This document shows, one piece after another, positions 15,757 through 24,180 of a stretch of 64,000 nucleotides of DNA. This DNA is from Catenuloplanes indicus (GTDB lineage Bacteria > Actinomycetota > Actinomycetes > Mycobacteriales > Micromonosporaceae), in the NCBI RefSeq assembly GCF_030813715.1, contig NZ_JAUSUZ010000001.1, forward strand, positions 868,001 to 932,000. The letters run 5' to 3'. The notes under the pieces were generated by a model. It did no database searches. It saw only the letters and a list, made by a program, of their open reading frames with translations, and was not told the DNA's origin. Position 1 is the stretch's first letter. Each line of letters opens with the position of its first letter. Position numbers and translations under genes: made by a program.

Positions 15757-18700
15757 TCACGCACCGATGACGTACGCGATCGCCTCCGCGCGCGTCAGCC
15801 GGGCACCACGGGCGTGTGCCTCCCGGTAGGCCGCGTCGCCGAGCATGTCCCGAACCGTGCCGGCCTGATCCTCCTCACCGGCGAAACCGGGGTTCCGTTC
15901 CTCCGCGACCACGCCGGGATCGCGGCCTTCCACGGCCGTGCCGGTTGCGCTGGTGGCGGAGGCATCGGTTCGCGGGGCACCGGTGGTCGCCGAGCCGATC
16001 AGCAGCGTGGTGGAGGCGCCGAGCAGGACCGCCGCGCGGTCCGCCGCGCCGGACCGGACGGCCGCGCCGATCAGGCCGTGCAGCGCCTCGCCGAGCGCGG
16101 GCAGGCCGTCCGGGCCGGGGACAATCATGAAGACCTCGCGGAACAGGCGCCCGGCCGTGGTGTCGTCGCCGTCCTGCGCGGCGATCCGGCCCAGCACGGC
16201 CAGCGCGGTCACCCGCACGCCGTACGAGCCGTACCAGCCGACCGGGCACTCGCTCAGCGCCTCCCGGCACAGCCGGCGGGCCTCGGCGCGGTCGCCGCGG
16301 CGCAGTGCCAGCCGGCCCAGGCCGAGCAGCGCGGCGGACAGCAGCTCCGGTGCGCCGCACCCGCGGGCCAGTTCCGCGGTCCGAATCAGGTCGGCCGCGG
16401 CGCCGTCCAGGTCGCCGGCGAGCAACCGGCTGTCCGCGCGGCTGCGCAGCAGATCCGCGGTGTCCACGGTGGAGCCGAGTTCCCCGGCGAGCCGCATCGC
16501 CTCCGCCATCCGCTGCTCCGCCACCGCCTGGTCGCCGCGCGCGGACGCCATCTCGAACAGGCCGTTCAGCGCCAGCATCGTGCCCCACCGCTCACCCAGC
16601 GCGCGGAAACCGGCCAGCGCGGCCACGAACTCCGGCTCCGCCTGCGCAGGCGTGCCACCGGCCAGCAGCACCATCCAGCCCGCGCCGATCGCGCCCAGCG
16701 CCTCGCTCCACGGATCGCCGTACAACTGGTTCCGCAGGTGTACGTGCACGGTCTGCACATCGGCGAGACTGCCGGCCGGTGGGCCGGACACGATCGCGGA
16801 CAGATACATCAGGAACGGCTGCGCCGGCGGGCGGGTGATCCCGGTCAGGTACGGCGCCGGCTCCCGGCCGGTGCCGGTGGCGCCGAGACGCGCGGTCAGC
16901 TCGCACAGCGCGTACTCCTCGGTCGGCTCCGGCTCCGGCTGGCGTTCCAGCAGCATGCGGGCCAGGTCAGCGGCCTCGGTCCGCAGGCCGCGCAGCCACC
17001 AGTAGAACGACAGCGCGGCCAGCAACCGCAGCCCGGTGCGTACGTCCGCGTCGCGCAGTGCCGCGTGCAGGTTGTCCCGGTCCACGTCCAGCCGGCGCAG
17101 CGCGCTCAGCTGCCGTCCGGTGCGCAGCTCCCGGTCCGCCGCCTGCGCGACGGTCAGGAACCAGGCCGCGTGCGCCGCTCGGATCGCGGGCTCCTCACCG
17201 GACTCGGCCAGCCGCTCCGTGCAGAACGCCCGGATCGTCTCCAGCATCCGGTAGCGGTCGCCGTCCCGCTCGATCAGCGACTTGCCGACCAGATCAGCGA
17301 GCAGGCCGACCGCGTCCGGGCCGCACACGCCCTCGACCGCGTCCAGCGCGCAGCCGCCACGGAAGACCGTGAACCGGCGGGCCAGCGCCCGCTCCGGCTC
17401 GCTCAGCAGCTCCCAGCTCCACTCGACCACCGCGCGCAGCGTGCGCTGGCGTTCCGGCGCGGTCCGGCTCCCCCGGTTCAGCAGCCGGAACCGGTCACCG
17501 ACCCGGGCCGCGACCTCGCTCACCGGCAGCGCCTGCAGCCGCGCCGCGGCCAGTTCCAGCGCCAGCGGCAGCCCGTCCAGCGTCCGGCAGATCGCCCGTA
17601 TCGCCGCGGCGTTCTGCTCCTGGATCGTCTGCGCGTTCATCCGCCGCTGCTCGGCGAGTCGCTCCCCGGCGAGTCGTCCGGGAGTGTCGCTTTCGGACGC
17701 GTTGGGCCGAGCAGTGAAGCCGAGGGCCGGCTCCGCGGCGGTGGAGCCGGGGTCCCGGGCCGCCGCGGCGGAGCCGGGATCCTGACCCGCCACGGTGAAG
17801 CCGGCGTCCCGGCCCGCGGCGACGGAGCCCGGGTCCTGACCCGCGGCGCCGAAGCCCGGGTCGACGAGCGCGGCCCGGTCCAGGAACAGCCGCACCGCGG
17901 CCTGCTCCGGGAGGCCGCCGACCGGGCGCAGAACCTCGCCGGTCAGGCCGAGCGGCTCGCGGCTGGTCGCCAGGATCCGCACGCCGGGGCACGCCGTGAG
18001 CAGCCGGGACGCCAGCGCGGCCGCCTCGGCGATGACGTGCTCGCAGTTGTCCAGGACCAGCAGCACGTCCCGCGTGGTGAGCGCCGCGATCAGCCGATCG
18101 GTCACGCTCGGGCCGCCGTCCCGCAGGTCGCGGCTGCGCAGCCCGGTGTCCCGCAATCCGATCGCGTCGGAGACCGCGCGGGGCACGTCCGGCGCGGTCG
18201 CGGCCGCCAGCTCGACGAACCGCACCGCACCGGGGTACCGGGTCGCGGTCTCCACGGCCAGGCGTGTCTTCCCGGACCCGCCCGGCCCGTGCAACGTCAC
18301 CAGCCGGCCCGCAGCCAGCGCGGCCGCGACCGCCCGCAGCTCGTTGTCGCGCCCCACGAAGCTGGTCAGCTGGGCCGGCACACCGTGCCGATCGGCGCCG
18401 TCGGCGCGCGACGGCACGGCGTCCGCGTCGGCCGTGCCGGGTGGCCCGGCCGGCACCGGACGGGTGGACCCGGCCGGTCCGGCGTCGGGAGACTCCGCCG
18501 ACGCCGGACCGGAAGATCCGGCCGGCACCGCACCGGCAGACCCCGCCGACGCCACACCGGGAAACCCCGCCGGCACCGCACCGGAAGACCCGGTCGACAC
18601 CGCACCGGAAGACCCGGCCGGCGCCGGGCCGACCGGTGTGCCGCGCAGAATCGCCGTGTGCAGCGCGGACAGGTCCGGTGACGGATCCGCGCCGAGCGTG

Positions 18701-19356
18701 TCGGCGAGCGTGCGCCGGGCCGTCTCGAACGCGGCCAGCGCCTCGGCCGGCCGCCCGTCCGCGGCCAGCGCGCGCATCAGCAGTGCCCACGCGCGTTCGC
18801 GCAGCGGGGCCGCCACGACCAGGTCCCGCAGCGGTCCGATCACCGCGCGCGGCGCACCGGCCGACAGTTCCGCCTCGGCAAGATCCTCGGCCGCGAACCG
18901 CCGTGCCTCGGTCAGCCGGGTGACCTGAGCGTCCGCGAACGGTGCCGCACGGACGTCGGCGAGCGGCTCGCCGCGCCACAGCGCGAGCGCCTCGCGCAGC
19001 GGCGGTACCGCGCGCGCTGGTTCACCGGCCGCGAGCGCGTCGCGGCCCGCCGCGGCCAGCCGGGCGAACCGGTGCGCGTCCACCTCGTCCGGGTCGATCG
19101 CCAGCCGGTAGCCGCCGCCGTCGTGCTCCACCGGCAGCACCGCGCGCAGCCGGGAGATCTGCGACTGCAGCGCGTTGCCCGCACCGGCCGGTGGCCGGTC
19201 GCCGTACACCCCGTCGATCAGCCGGGCGGCCGGGACCGGGCGGCCGGCGTCCAGCAGCAGCATGGCGAGCAGCGCGCGCAGTCGCGCACCGCCGAGCGGC
19301 ACCGCCCGCCCGGCCGCGCCGTCCGCCCGCACCGGGCCCAGAATCCCGAACCGCAC
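15757..19356 (-). CDS. Large SARP (AfsR-like) regulator with NB-ARC ATPase
   Basis: This protein has 1199 aa with a GTG start. Residues 1-90 form an OmpR-like winged helix (MRFGILGPV ... NALQSQISRLRAVL) and about 95-235 a BTAD bacterial transcriptional-activator domain (FARLAAAGRDALAAG ... TLGADPSPDLSALH). A repetitive linker follows (about 240-310). An NB-ARC ATPase has Walker A GPGGSGKTRLAVE (about 353-365) and Walker B VLLVLDNCEHVI (about 430-441). The C-terminal half is TPR-like helices. Such proteins activate secondary-metabolite or resistance genes when the ATPase senses a signal. A second repetitive stretch interrupts the region after the ATPase core (about 498-552). It probably regulates the DrrAB-like exporter 42 bp downstream. 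Confidence 0.93.
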   Translation of the reverse strand: MRFGILGPVRADGAAGRAVPLGGARLRALLAMLLLDAGRPVPAARLIDGVYGDRPPAGAGNALQSQISRLRAVLPVEHDGGGYRLAIDPDEVDAHRFARLAAAGRDALAAGEPARAVPPLREALALWRGEPLADVRAAPFADAQVTRLTEARRFAAEDLAEAELSAGAPRAVIGPLRDLVVAAPLRERAWALLMRALAADGRPAEALAAFETARRTLADTLGADPSPDLSALHTAILRGTPVGPAPAGSSGAVSTGSSGAVPAGFPGVASAGSAGAVPAGSSGPASAESPDAGPAGSTRPVPAGPPGTADADAVPSRADGADRHGVPAQLTSFVGRDNELRAVAAALAAGRLVTLHGPGGSGKTRLAVETATRYPGAVRFVELAAATAPDVPRAVSDAIGLRDTGLRSRDLRDGGPSVTDRLIAALTTRDVLLVLDNCEHVIAEAAALASRLLTACPGVRILATSREPLGLTGEVLRPVGGLPEQAAVRLFLDRAALVDPGFGAAGQDPGSVAAGRDAGFTVAGQDPGSAAAARDPGSTAAEPALGFTARPNASESDTPGRLAGERLAEQRRMNAQTIQEQNAAAIRAICRTLDGLPLALELAAARLQALPVSEVAARVGDRFRLLNRGSRTAPERQRTLRAVVEWSWELLSEPERALARRFTVFRGGCALDAVEGVCGPDAVGLLADLVGKSLIERDGDRYRMLETIRAFCTERLAESGEEPAIRAAHAAWFLTVAQAADRELRTGRQLSALRRLDVDRDNLHAALRDADVRTGLRLLAALSFYWWLRGLRTEAADLARMLLERQPEPEPTEEYALCELTARLGATGTGREPAPYLTGITRPPAQPFLMYLSAIVSGPPAGSLADVQTVHVHLRNQLYGDPWSEALGAIGAGWMVLLAGGTPAQAEPEFVAALAGFRALGERWGTMLALNGLFEMASARGDQAVAEQRMAEAMRLAGELGSTVDTADLLRSRADSRLLAGDLDGAAADLIRTAELARGCGAPELLSAALLGLGRLALRRGDRAEARRLCREALSECPVGWYGSYGVRVTALAVLGRIAAQDGDDTTAGRLFREVFMIVPGPDGLPALGEALHGLIGAAVRSGAADRAAVLLGASTTLLIGSATTGAPRTDASATSATGTAVEGRDPGVVAEERNPGFAGEEDQAGTVRDMLGDAAYREAHARGARLTRAEAIAYVIGA
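17701..17862 (-). repeat. 27-bp (9-aa) repeat inside the SARP gene
   Basis: About six imperfect 9-residue units of the type DPGS-AAAGR/DPGFGAAGQ are encoded in frame at about residues 498-552. The units vary in sequence but keep length, so the reading frame is preserved. They form a low-complexity insertion between ATPase-side helices. Confidence 0.7.
18436..18630 (-). repeat. 24-bp (8-aa) repeat encoding the SARP linker
   Basis: About eight 8-residue units such as AVPAGSSG, AVSTGSSG, AVPAGFPG and VASAGSAG form the linker between the BTAD domain and the NB-ARC ATPase. At DNA level a 24-bp period near ACCGCACCGGAAGACCCGG is clear at 18560-18615. Confidence 0.75.
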
Positions 19357-19410
19357 CCCGCCATTCTCACCGGTCGCGCCGAAACCCCGACGCCAGGTGC
19401 CGGCCGGCGA

Positions 19411-20601
19411 TCACGCCTTGACGGCGTCGTCCGGACCGGCTGACGGGTCGGCGGACGGCCCGGCCGGGGCCGATGGTGCCGGACCACCCGGGTCAGCCGG
19501 GTCAGCCGTGCCCGCCGGGTCCGGGTCGTTCGGCTCCGTGCCCGGGCCGCTGAGCTGCTCGCGCAGGTACGTCCAGAAGACCGCGACCAGCGCCGCCACC
19601 GGCACCGCCAGCAGCGAGCCGACGATGCCGGCCACGCTGCCGCCGAGCGTCACCGCGAGCAGCACCACGGCCGCGTGCAGGCCCAGGCCGCGGCTCTGGA
19701 TCATCGGCTGGAAGACGTTGCCCTCCAGCTGCTGCACGACCAGGATGATCGCCAGCACGATCAGCGCGGACCAGAATCCCTCGAAGACGAGCGCGATCAG
19801 CACCGCGACGAAACCGGCGAACAGCGCGCCGACGATCGGCACGAACGCGGCGACGAACGTCAGCACGGCCAGCGGCAGCACCAGCGGCACGCCGACGATC
19901 CACAGTCCGATGCCGATGAAGACCGCGTCGAGCAGGCCTACGAACGCCTGGGACAGCACGAACGAGCCGAGCGTCCGCCAGCTGCGCTCCGCGATCGTCG
20001 GGATGTCCACCGCGAGCCGGCCCGGCAGCTGACGGCTCAGCCAGGGCAGGAACCGCGGGCCGTCCTTGAGGAAGAAGAACATCAGGAACAGCGCGAGCAC
20101 GGTCGTGATGACGCCGTTGAGCACCGTGCCGACGCCGGTGATCGTGTAGTTGACGATGCTGCTGGCGCTGGACTGGATCTGCTCGATCGCGGTGTTGAAC
20201 GCGTTGTCGACCTGCGCGTCGCCGATGTTCAGCGGCGGGCCGGACGCCCACTCGCGCAGCTGGGTGATGCCGTCGACGACGCCCTTGGCGAGCTCCGGGC
20301 CCTGTCCCGCGACCGGCAGCACGATGCCCACGATGATGCCGGCCGCGACCAGCAGGAACAGCAGCGTGACGACGGTCGCGGCGAGCGCCGGCGGCCAGCC
20401 CCACTTGCGCAGCAGCCGGGCCGGCGGCCAGGTGAGCGTGGTGAGCAGCAACGCCACCGTCAAGGGCCAGACGACCGGCCACGCCCAGCCGAGCAGCTTC
20501 AGCAGCACGTAGCCGAGCAGCATGACGACGAGCGTCTGACCGGCGACGAGCGCGGCGGTGCCCAGGGCGGATCGGCTCTTGGCCGCGTTCAGGACCTTCA
20601 C
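19411..20601 (-). CDS. AI-2E-family (YdiK/PerM-like) membrane transporter
   Basis: This 396-aa protein takes GTG 20601 (MKVLNAAKSRSALG) as start; the frame extends upstream without gene-like sequence. The layout is that of the AI-2E transporter family: paired helices at the N-terminus (VVMLLGYVLLKLLGWAWPVV), a large extracytoplasmic loop (about 120-180), then VLALFLMFFFLKDGPRFLPW. The conserved C-terminal half contains FVPIVGALFAGFVAVLIAL and VVQQLEGNVFQPMIQSRG. The acidic Pro/Gly-rich tail is disordered. The transported substrate is usually unknown in this family; some members are Na+/H+ antiporters. Confidence 0.9.
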   Translation of the reverse strand: MKVLNAAKSRSALGTAALVAGQTLVVMLLGYVLLKLLGWAWPVVWPLTVALLLTTLTWPPARLLRKWGWPPALAATVVTLLFLLVAAGIIVGIVLPVAGQGPELAKGVVDGITQLREWASGPPLNIGDAQVDNAFNTAIEQIQSSASSIVNYTITGVGTVLNGVITTVLALFLMFFFLKDGPRFLPWLSRQLPGRLAVDIPTIAERSWRTLGSFVLSQAFVGLLDAVFIGIGLWIVGVPLVLPLAVLTFVAAFVPIVGALFAGFVAVLIALVFEGFWSALIVLAIILVVQQLEGNVFQPMIQSRGLGLHAAVVLLAVTLGGSVAGIVGSLLAVPVAALVAVFWTYLREQLSGPGTEPNDPDPAGTADPADPGGPAPSAPAGPSADPSAGPDDAVKA

Positions 20602-20837
20602 CCCCGTACCATATGGGATCTGTCCGCTCACCACCCGCTGGACGCGGCGTGGACCGGCGAGCGGGGCCGCGCGGCCGGCGACGACCGGCCGGAGCATGGG
20701 CGCGGAGCGGACGAACGGCCTCGTGTACGGGTGGACCGGGTTGCCGATCACGTCGCGGACCGCCCAGGAGGCCATCGTGATCAACGTGAACAACCTGCGC
20801 CGGGTCGGCCCAGTCACGATCGCGGAGTCCTGACCGA

Positions 20838-23800
20838 TCACTCCAGCATCCGTTGCAGTTCCCCGATCCACCTCTGGCGGGATTGGTCCGGCACGTCCGC
20901 TTGCATCGCGTGGACCGTCACGAGGACAGCGCGGGCGCTGCGCCGCCGCACATACGTGCCCACCTGCGGTGACCAGCCACTGGTGACCGCATGGACCGCG
21001 GCGTCGCCGGCGTGCCGGATCTCGTCCGGGTCCTCGCCGAGTACCGCCGCCAGCTGGAACCGGCTGATCGCGGCGGCTATCGAGTAGGCGCGGTCACCGT
21101 CGGCCACGAAGGTGGTGGTCGCGTCCGCGAAGCGCGCCATCAGCGGCTGCACCGCGTGCATCAGCGTCTCGTTGACCCGGTCACGCACCAAGTTGCTCTG
21201 CCGGGCCAACCCGTCGGCGTGGGTGTGCTGCCAGGAGGTCATCGTGCGCGTGGGGTGACCCGGATGGATGCGATAGTGCCAGTAGGGGTCGACCAGTGGT
21301 GGCAGCGACGAGCGGTCGAGCAGCACGACGAGATCACGGCGGTCGCCGAGCCAGACCGCTCGCGTCTGCAGCGTGAAGACCACGGCCCACCAGGCGACTG
21401 TCCCTAACATCGCCTGCCAGAGCAACGCGTGCCGTCGCCAGCTCAGCGCCAGGTCAACAGCACCCGGAAACAGCTCACTCGCCCGCACCCCGCCGTTCAG
21501 CACGACCGCGAGCAGCAGCAGATTCAAGTCATACACCGCGTACCGTTCCGGCACCGGCAGCGTCACGGGTACATAGTCGCGCACGTCCTGATCGGTAGGC
21601 CGCCGGTCGAGCCGCTGGAACAACGTAACCGGCAGACTCCGCACCGCGTCCGCACGGTGTTGGGTAGCGAGACCGGCCACGAACGCCAGAACGGACTCAC
21701 GGTTGGTCAGCGGCGCGAAGGACAACAGTGCGTGCAGCTGATGGTCCCGGCAGCCCGTCGAGCCGAACACCGCACCAGCCGCGTCCATCTCCTCCCTCGC
21801 GAGTTGCTCGATCAGGCGCACGGTCAGCCGCGCGATCAGATACTCACCGAACGTGGCGTGAAGAAACTCGTAGGTCCGCAGCCGGGCACCGGCCTGATTC
21901 GCCTCGCTGCGCTGCATGAAGAAGAAGCGCCCGACCAACTGCTCCGCAGCACCGAGTTTCCGCCGGAAGTCCCCGGCCAGCTCGACACGGCGATCCGGCA
22001 TCAACGCGCGCAGATCCGCGTCCAGCTCGTGCTCGGCGATCCACTGGCGATTCCGGTTGAACATGCCGAACGCGGCCACGGAGAGGCGGAGCAGTTCCGC
22101 CTCGACCAGCGCGGCGAGGGTCACCTCGTCCGCCGGCTCGTGCGTCTTGCTCACCTCACGCCGAGCGAACGTGGTGAGCAGGCGCTCGTAAAGGGCGCCC
22201 TCGTCAAGGGCCTCGCCGGCGGCGCGGAGCGCGTTCGCGTCCGCGTCGTAGAGCGCCAGCATCATCAGTAGCAGCGGTTGTCCGGCCAGCTGGGGCTGCC
22301 GCAACACCACCTCCGCGTCGAGCACGGCAAGCCCGCGGCCGTGCAGCGCAGCGGTGTTCGCCGTGTTCCAGATGGCGAGCCACCGCTCGACATGCGGCCG
22401 ACGGAACGGCTCCAAGCGCAGGCACAGTGTGCCAGCCGGCGGGCGGGCCCGGTCGGCGACCGCGGTACGGCTGGTGACCAGCACCACGACCGGCCGGCCA
22501 AGGTCGGCCTCGCGTCGTTGGAACGCGGCGACCTTGCTTAGGTAGTCGGACTGGCTGACGCCGGTGGCTTGCAGCAACTCGTCGAAGCCGTCGATCAGCA
22601 CCACCGGCAGCGCCGGCCCCGCCGCACGGACCAGCGCGGGCCAGGAGAGTGTTTCGCCGGTGGCGGCACGGACCGCGTACTCGATCTGGTCCTGCACGTC
22701 CGCCTCGGCCGGGACCTCTCGCAGCACCACGCGGACGGGCAGGAAGTGGCGCGCATCGAGACGCGCCGCGAGGATCCGGGTAAGTACCGACTTCCCGGCC
22801 CCCGGCTGGCCCAGCACCAACAGCGGCGACTCCGTGGCTCCTGGCGTGGTCAGGTGGCTCGCCAGGAACTCGGCAAGGTCGGATCGGGCCGTCACCTGCT
22901 CCCACCAAGCCTCCTCGGCCGGCGACCCGGCCGCGGCCACCTGATCCAGCCAAGCCTCGCCGGCTGAGGACGCGGTCGAATCGACTGTGCGGATCCGGAA
23001 GTCCGGGTCGACGTAGCCGAGCGCGAGCGTGGGGATGGTGAGGTCGCCGGAGACGGCACCATCGGAGAGGATCGGCCGATCCAGCGCGGCTTGCCAGGCG
23101 CGGACGAGGCTGGCGGCCACGTCGCCGGGTGTGTGCTCCGAGGCGATCGGCGCGAGCACCGTCTCGATCCGGGACAACGCGGTACCGATCTCCCGTTGCC
23201 GCGTCTCAGCGGTCCAGAAGCCGAACTCGGGTGCCTCCACGACGAGCCGACGATGAAGGTCGGCATAGCGCTGTTCCGCGGCCTTCGGTAGATAGGCGAA
23301 CGCACGGTCGGATGCACGACGGTCGGCTCCATTCAGGTTCTCGAAGACCCTGAGGTTCCGTACGAACTCGATGAGATTGAGCGCACCGTGGCTGTACCAG
23401 AGGAACAAAGCGGCCTCGAACTCCGCGTGGTCGAGATGCGGAACGGGTATCGGCACGGCGCCCGCCACTACGTGACGGACACCGTCGTTCGCTTCGAGGA
23501 TGCGACTCCGCTCCTCCGCGGTGAGCCGCAGGTCGCGTGGGTCGAACGGCAGGCCGATGTCGTCCAGCGCCTCGAAGAACGCGGTCACCACGATGATCGT
23601 GTGTGCGGCCTGTAGGCGCTGTGTCCGGTCGTACCGTGAATAGCCCTTGATCCTGTCCCGGAGCCCGGTGATCAGCTGGCTGCCGAGCCGGACCGCCTCA
23701 CCCTTGGCGTCGAACAGGCTGATCGCCAGCTCGCTGCCGCCGCCCGTGGCCGCCAGCAGCAGCCCGCCCAGGGCCCGGTCGAGCGCCGTGACCAGCGGTG

Positions 23801-23852
23801 ACGACCCGCCGAGCAGCTTCACCGCATCCGCGTAACCCAGCTGTGTGGACAT
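20838..23852 (-). CDS. NACHT-domain STAND ATPase with N-terminal helical domain
   Basis: This protein has 1004 aa from ATG 23852 (MSTQLGYADAVKLLGG). The first 250 residues are a helical domain (LGYADAVKLLGG; KGYSRYDRTQRLQAAHTIIVV) like those that precede NACHT modules in actinobacteria. The NACHT ATPase has Walker A LGQPGAGKSVLTR (about 343-355), Walker B VVLIDGFDELLQ (about 417-428) and an arginine-rich sensor (VLVTSRTAV). The C-terminal 450 aa are helical, with hydrophobic stretches near 780-830 (LLLLAVVLNGG; AWWAVVFTLQTRAVW) and no clear LRR, TPR or nuclease effector. Bacterial NACHT proteins include antiphage defence proteins and regulators; which applies here is not decided. Divergent from the lanthipeptide cassette (134-bp gap). 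Confidence 0.88.
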   Translation of the reverse strand: MSTQLGYADAVKLLGGSSPLVTALDRALGGLLLAATGGGSELAISLFDAKGEAVRLGSQLITGLRDRIKGYSRYDRTQRLQAAHTIIVVTAFFEALDDIGLPFDPRDLRLTAEERSRILEANDGVRHVVAGAVPIPVPHLDHAEFEAALFLWYSHGALNLIEFVRNLRVFENLNGADRRASDRAFAYLPKAAEQRYADLHRRLVVEAPEFGFWTAETRQREIGTALSRIETVLAPIASEHTPGDVAASLVRAWQAALDRPILSDGAVSGDLTIPTLALGYVDPDFRIRTVDSTASSAGEAWLDQVAAAGSPAEEAWWEQVTARSDLAEFLASHLTTPGATESPLLVLGQPGAGKSVLTRILAARLDARHFLPVRVVLREVPAEADVQDQIEYAVRAATGETLSWPALVRAAGPALPVVLIDGFDELLQATGVSQSDYLSKVAAFQRREADLGRPVVVLVTSRTAVADRARPPAGTLCLRLEPFRRPHVERWLAIWNTANTAALHGRGLAVLDAEVVLRQPQLAGQPLLLMMLALYDADANALRAAGEALDEGALYERLLTTFARREVSKTHEPADEVTLAALVEAELLRLSVAAFGMFNRNRQWIAEHELDADLRALMPDRRVELAGDFRRKLGAAEQLVGRFFFMQRSEANQAGARLRTYEFLHATFGEYLIARLTVRLIEQLAREEMDAAGAVFGSTGCRDHQLHALLSFAPLTNRESVLAFVAGLATQHRADAVRSLPVTLFQRLDRRPTDQDVRDYVPVTLPVPERYAVYDLNLLLLAVVLNGGVRASELFPGAVDLALSWRRHALLWQAMLGTVAWWAVVFTLQTRAVWLGDRRDLVVLLDRSSLPPLVDPYWHYRIHPGHPTRTMTSWQHTHADGLARQSNLVRDRVNETLMHAVQPLMARFADATTTFVADGDRAYSIAAAISRFQLAAVLGEDPDEIRHAGDAAVHAVTSGWSPQVGTYVRRRSARAVLVTVHAMQADVPDQSRQRWIGELQRMLE

Positions 23853-23986
23853 CGACGCAGCGTATGACAGCCCCGCTAGCTGTCCGGCGGGGACAGATAG
23901 CGCCACGCGGCGGACAGATGGGCGTTGCCCGGACGGGAGCGGCGTGCCCAGCATCGGGGACACGACCGTTACGGAGAGGGGTTCCC

Positions 23987-24178
23987 ATGTCTGTCGCACT
24001 GCTGTCCGCCCTGGACGAGCTCACGCCGCGGGCACTCGGCGAGCTGGCCGGCGAGCCGGAGGTGGCGTTCGGCGACGTTCAGGAGGCGTTGCTGTCCGCG
24101 GATCGCTGCCCGGCCACCTGCGGGCCGTGCAGTAGGGGCACCGAGTTCTGCGACGCCACCGGCCGCACGCTCTCCTGA
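23987..24178 (+). CDS. Putative lanthipeptide precursor, four-Cys core
   Basis: This 63-aa peptide starts at ATG 23987, with GGAGAGGGG upstream. The leader is acidic and leucine-rich (ALLSALDELTPRALGEL, then FGDVQEALLS). The C-terminal part from residue 41 is cysteine-rich, with Cys41, 45, 48 and 55 and Ser/Thr at 44, 49, 52, 58, 61 and 63. The gene ends 2 bp before a class IV lanthionine synthetase, which makes it the obvious substrate. It has no GG or GA cleavage motif and does not resemble the class IV precursors I know (venezuelin-type). Several Thr/Ser lie after, not before, their nearest Cys, so reversed ring direction or partial thiol retention is possible. Confidence 0.75.
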   Translation: MSVALLSALDELTPRALGELAGEPEVAFGDVQEALLSADRCPATCGPCSRGTEFCDATGRTLS

Positions 24179-24180
24179 CG

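Noticed and set aside
14788-18681. Very long plus-strand open frame (1297 codons) opposite the SARP and ABC genes
   Set aside because: It is a composition shadow: Arg/Gln/His/Pro-rich with no domain, lying antisense to a clearly identified SARP regulator and ATPase.
20558-20833. 91-codon plus frame upstream of the NACHT stop
   Set aside because: Antisense to the start of the AI-2E gene, no domain and no ribosome-binding site.
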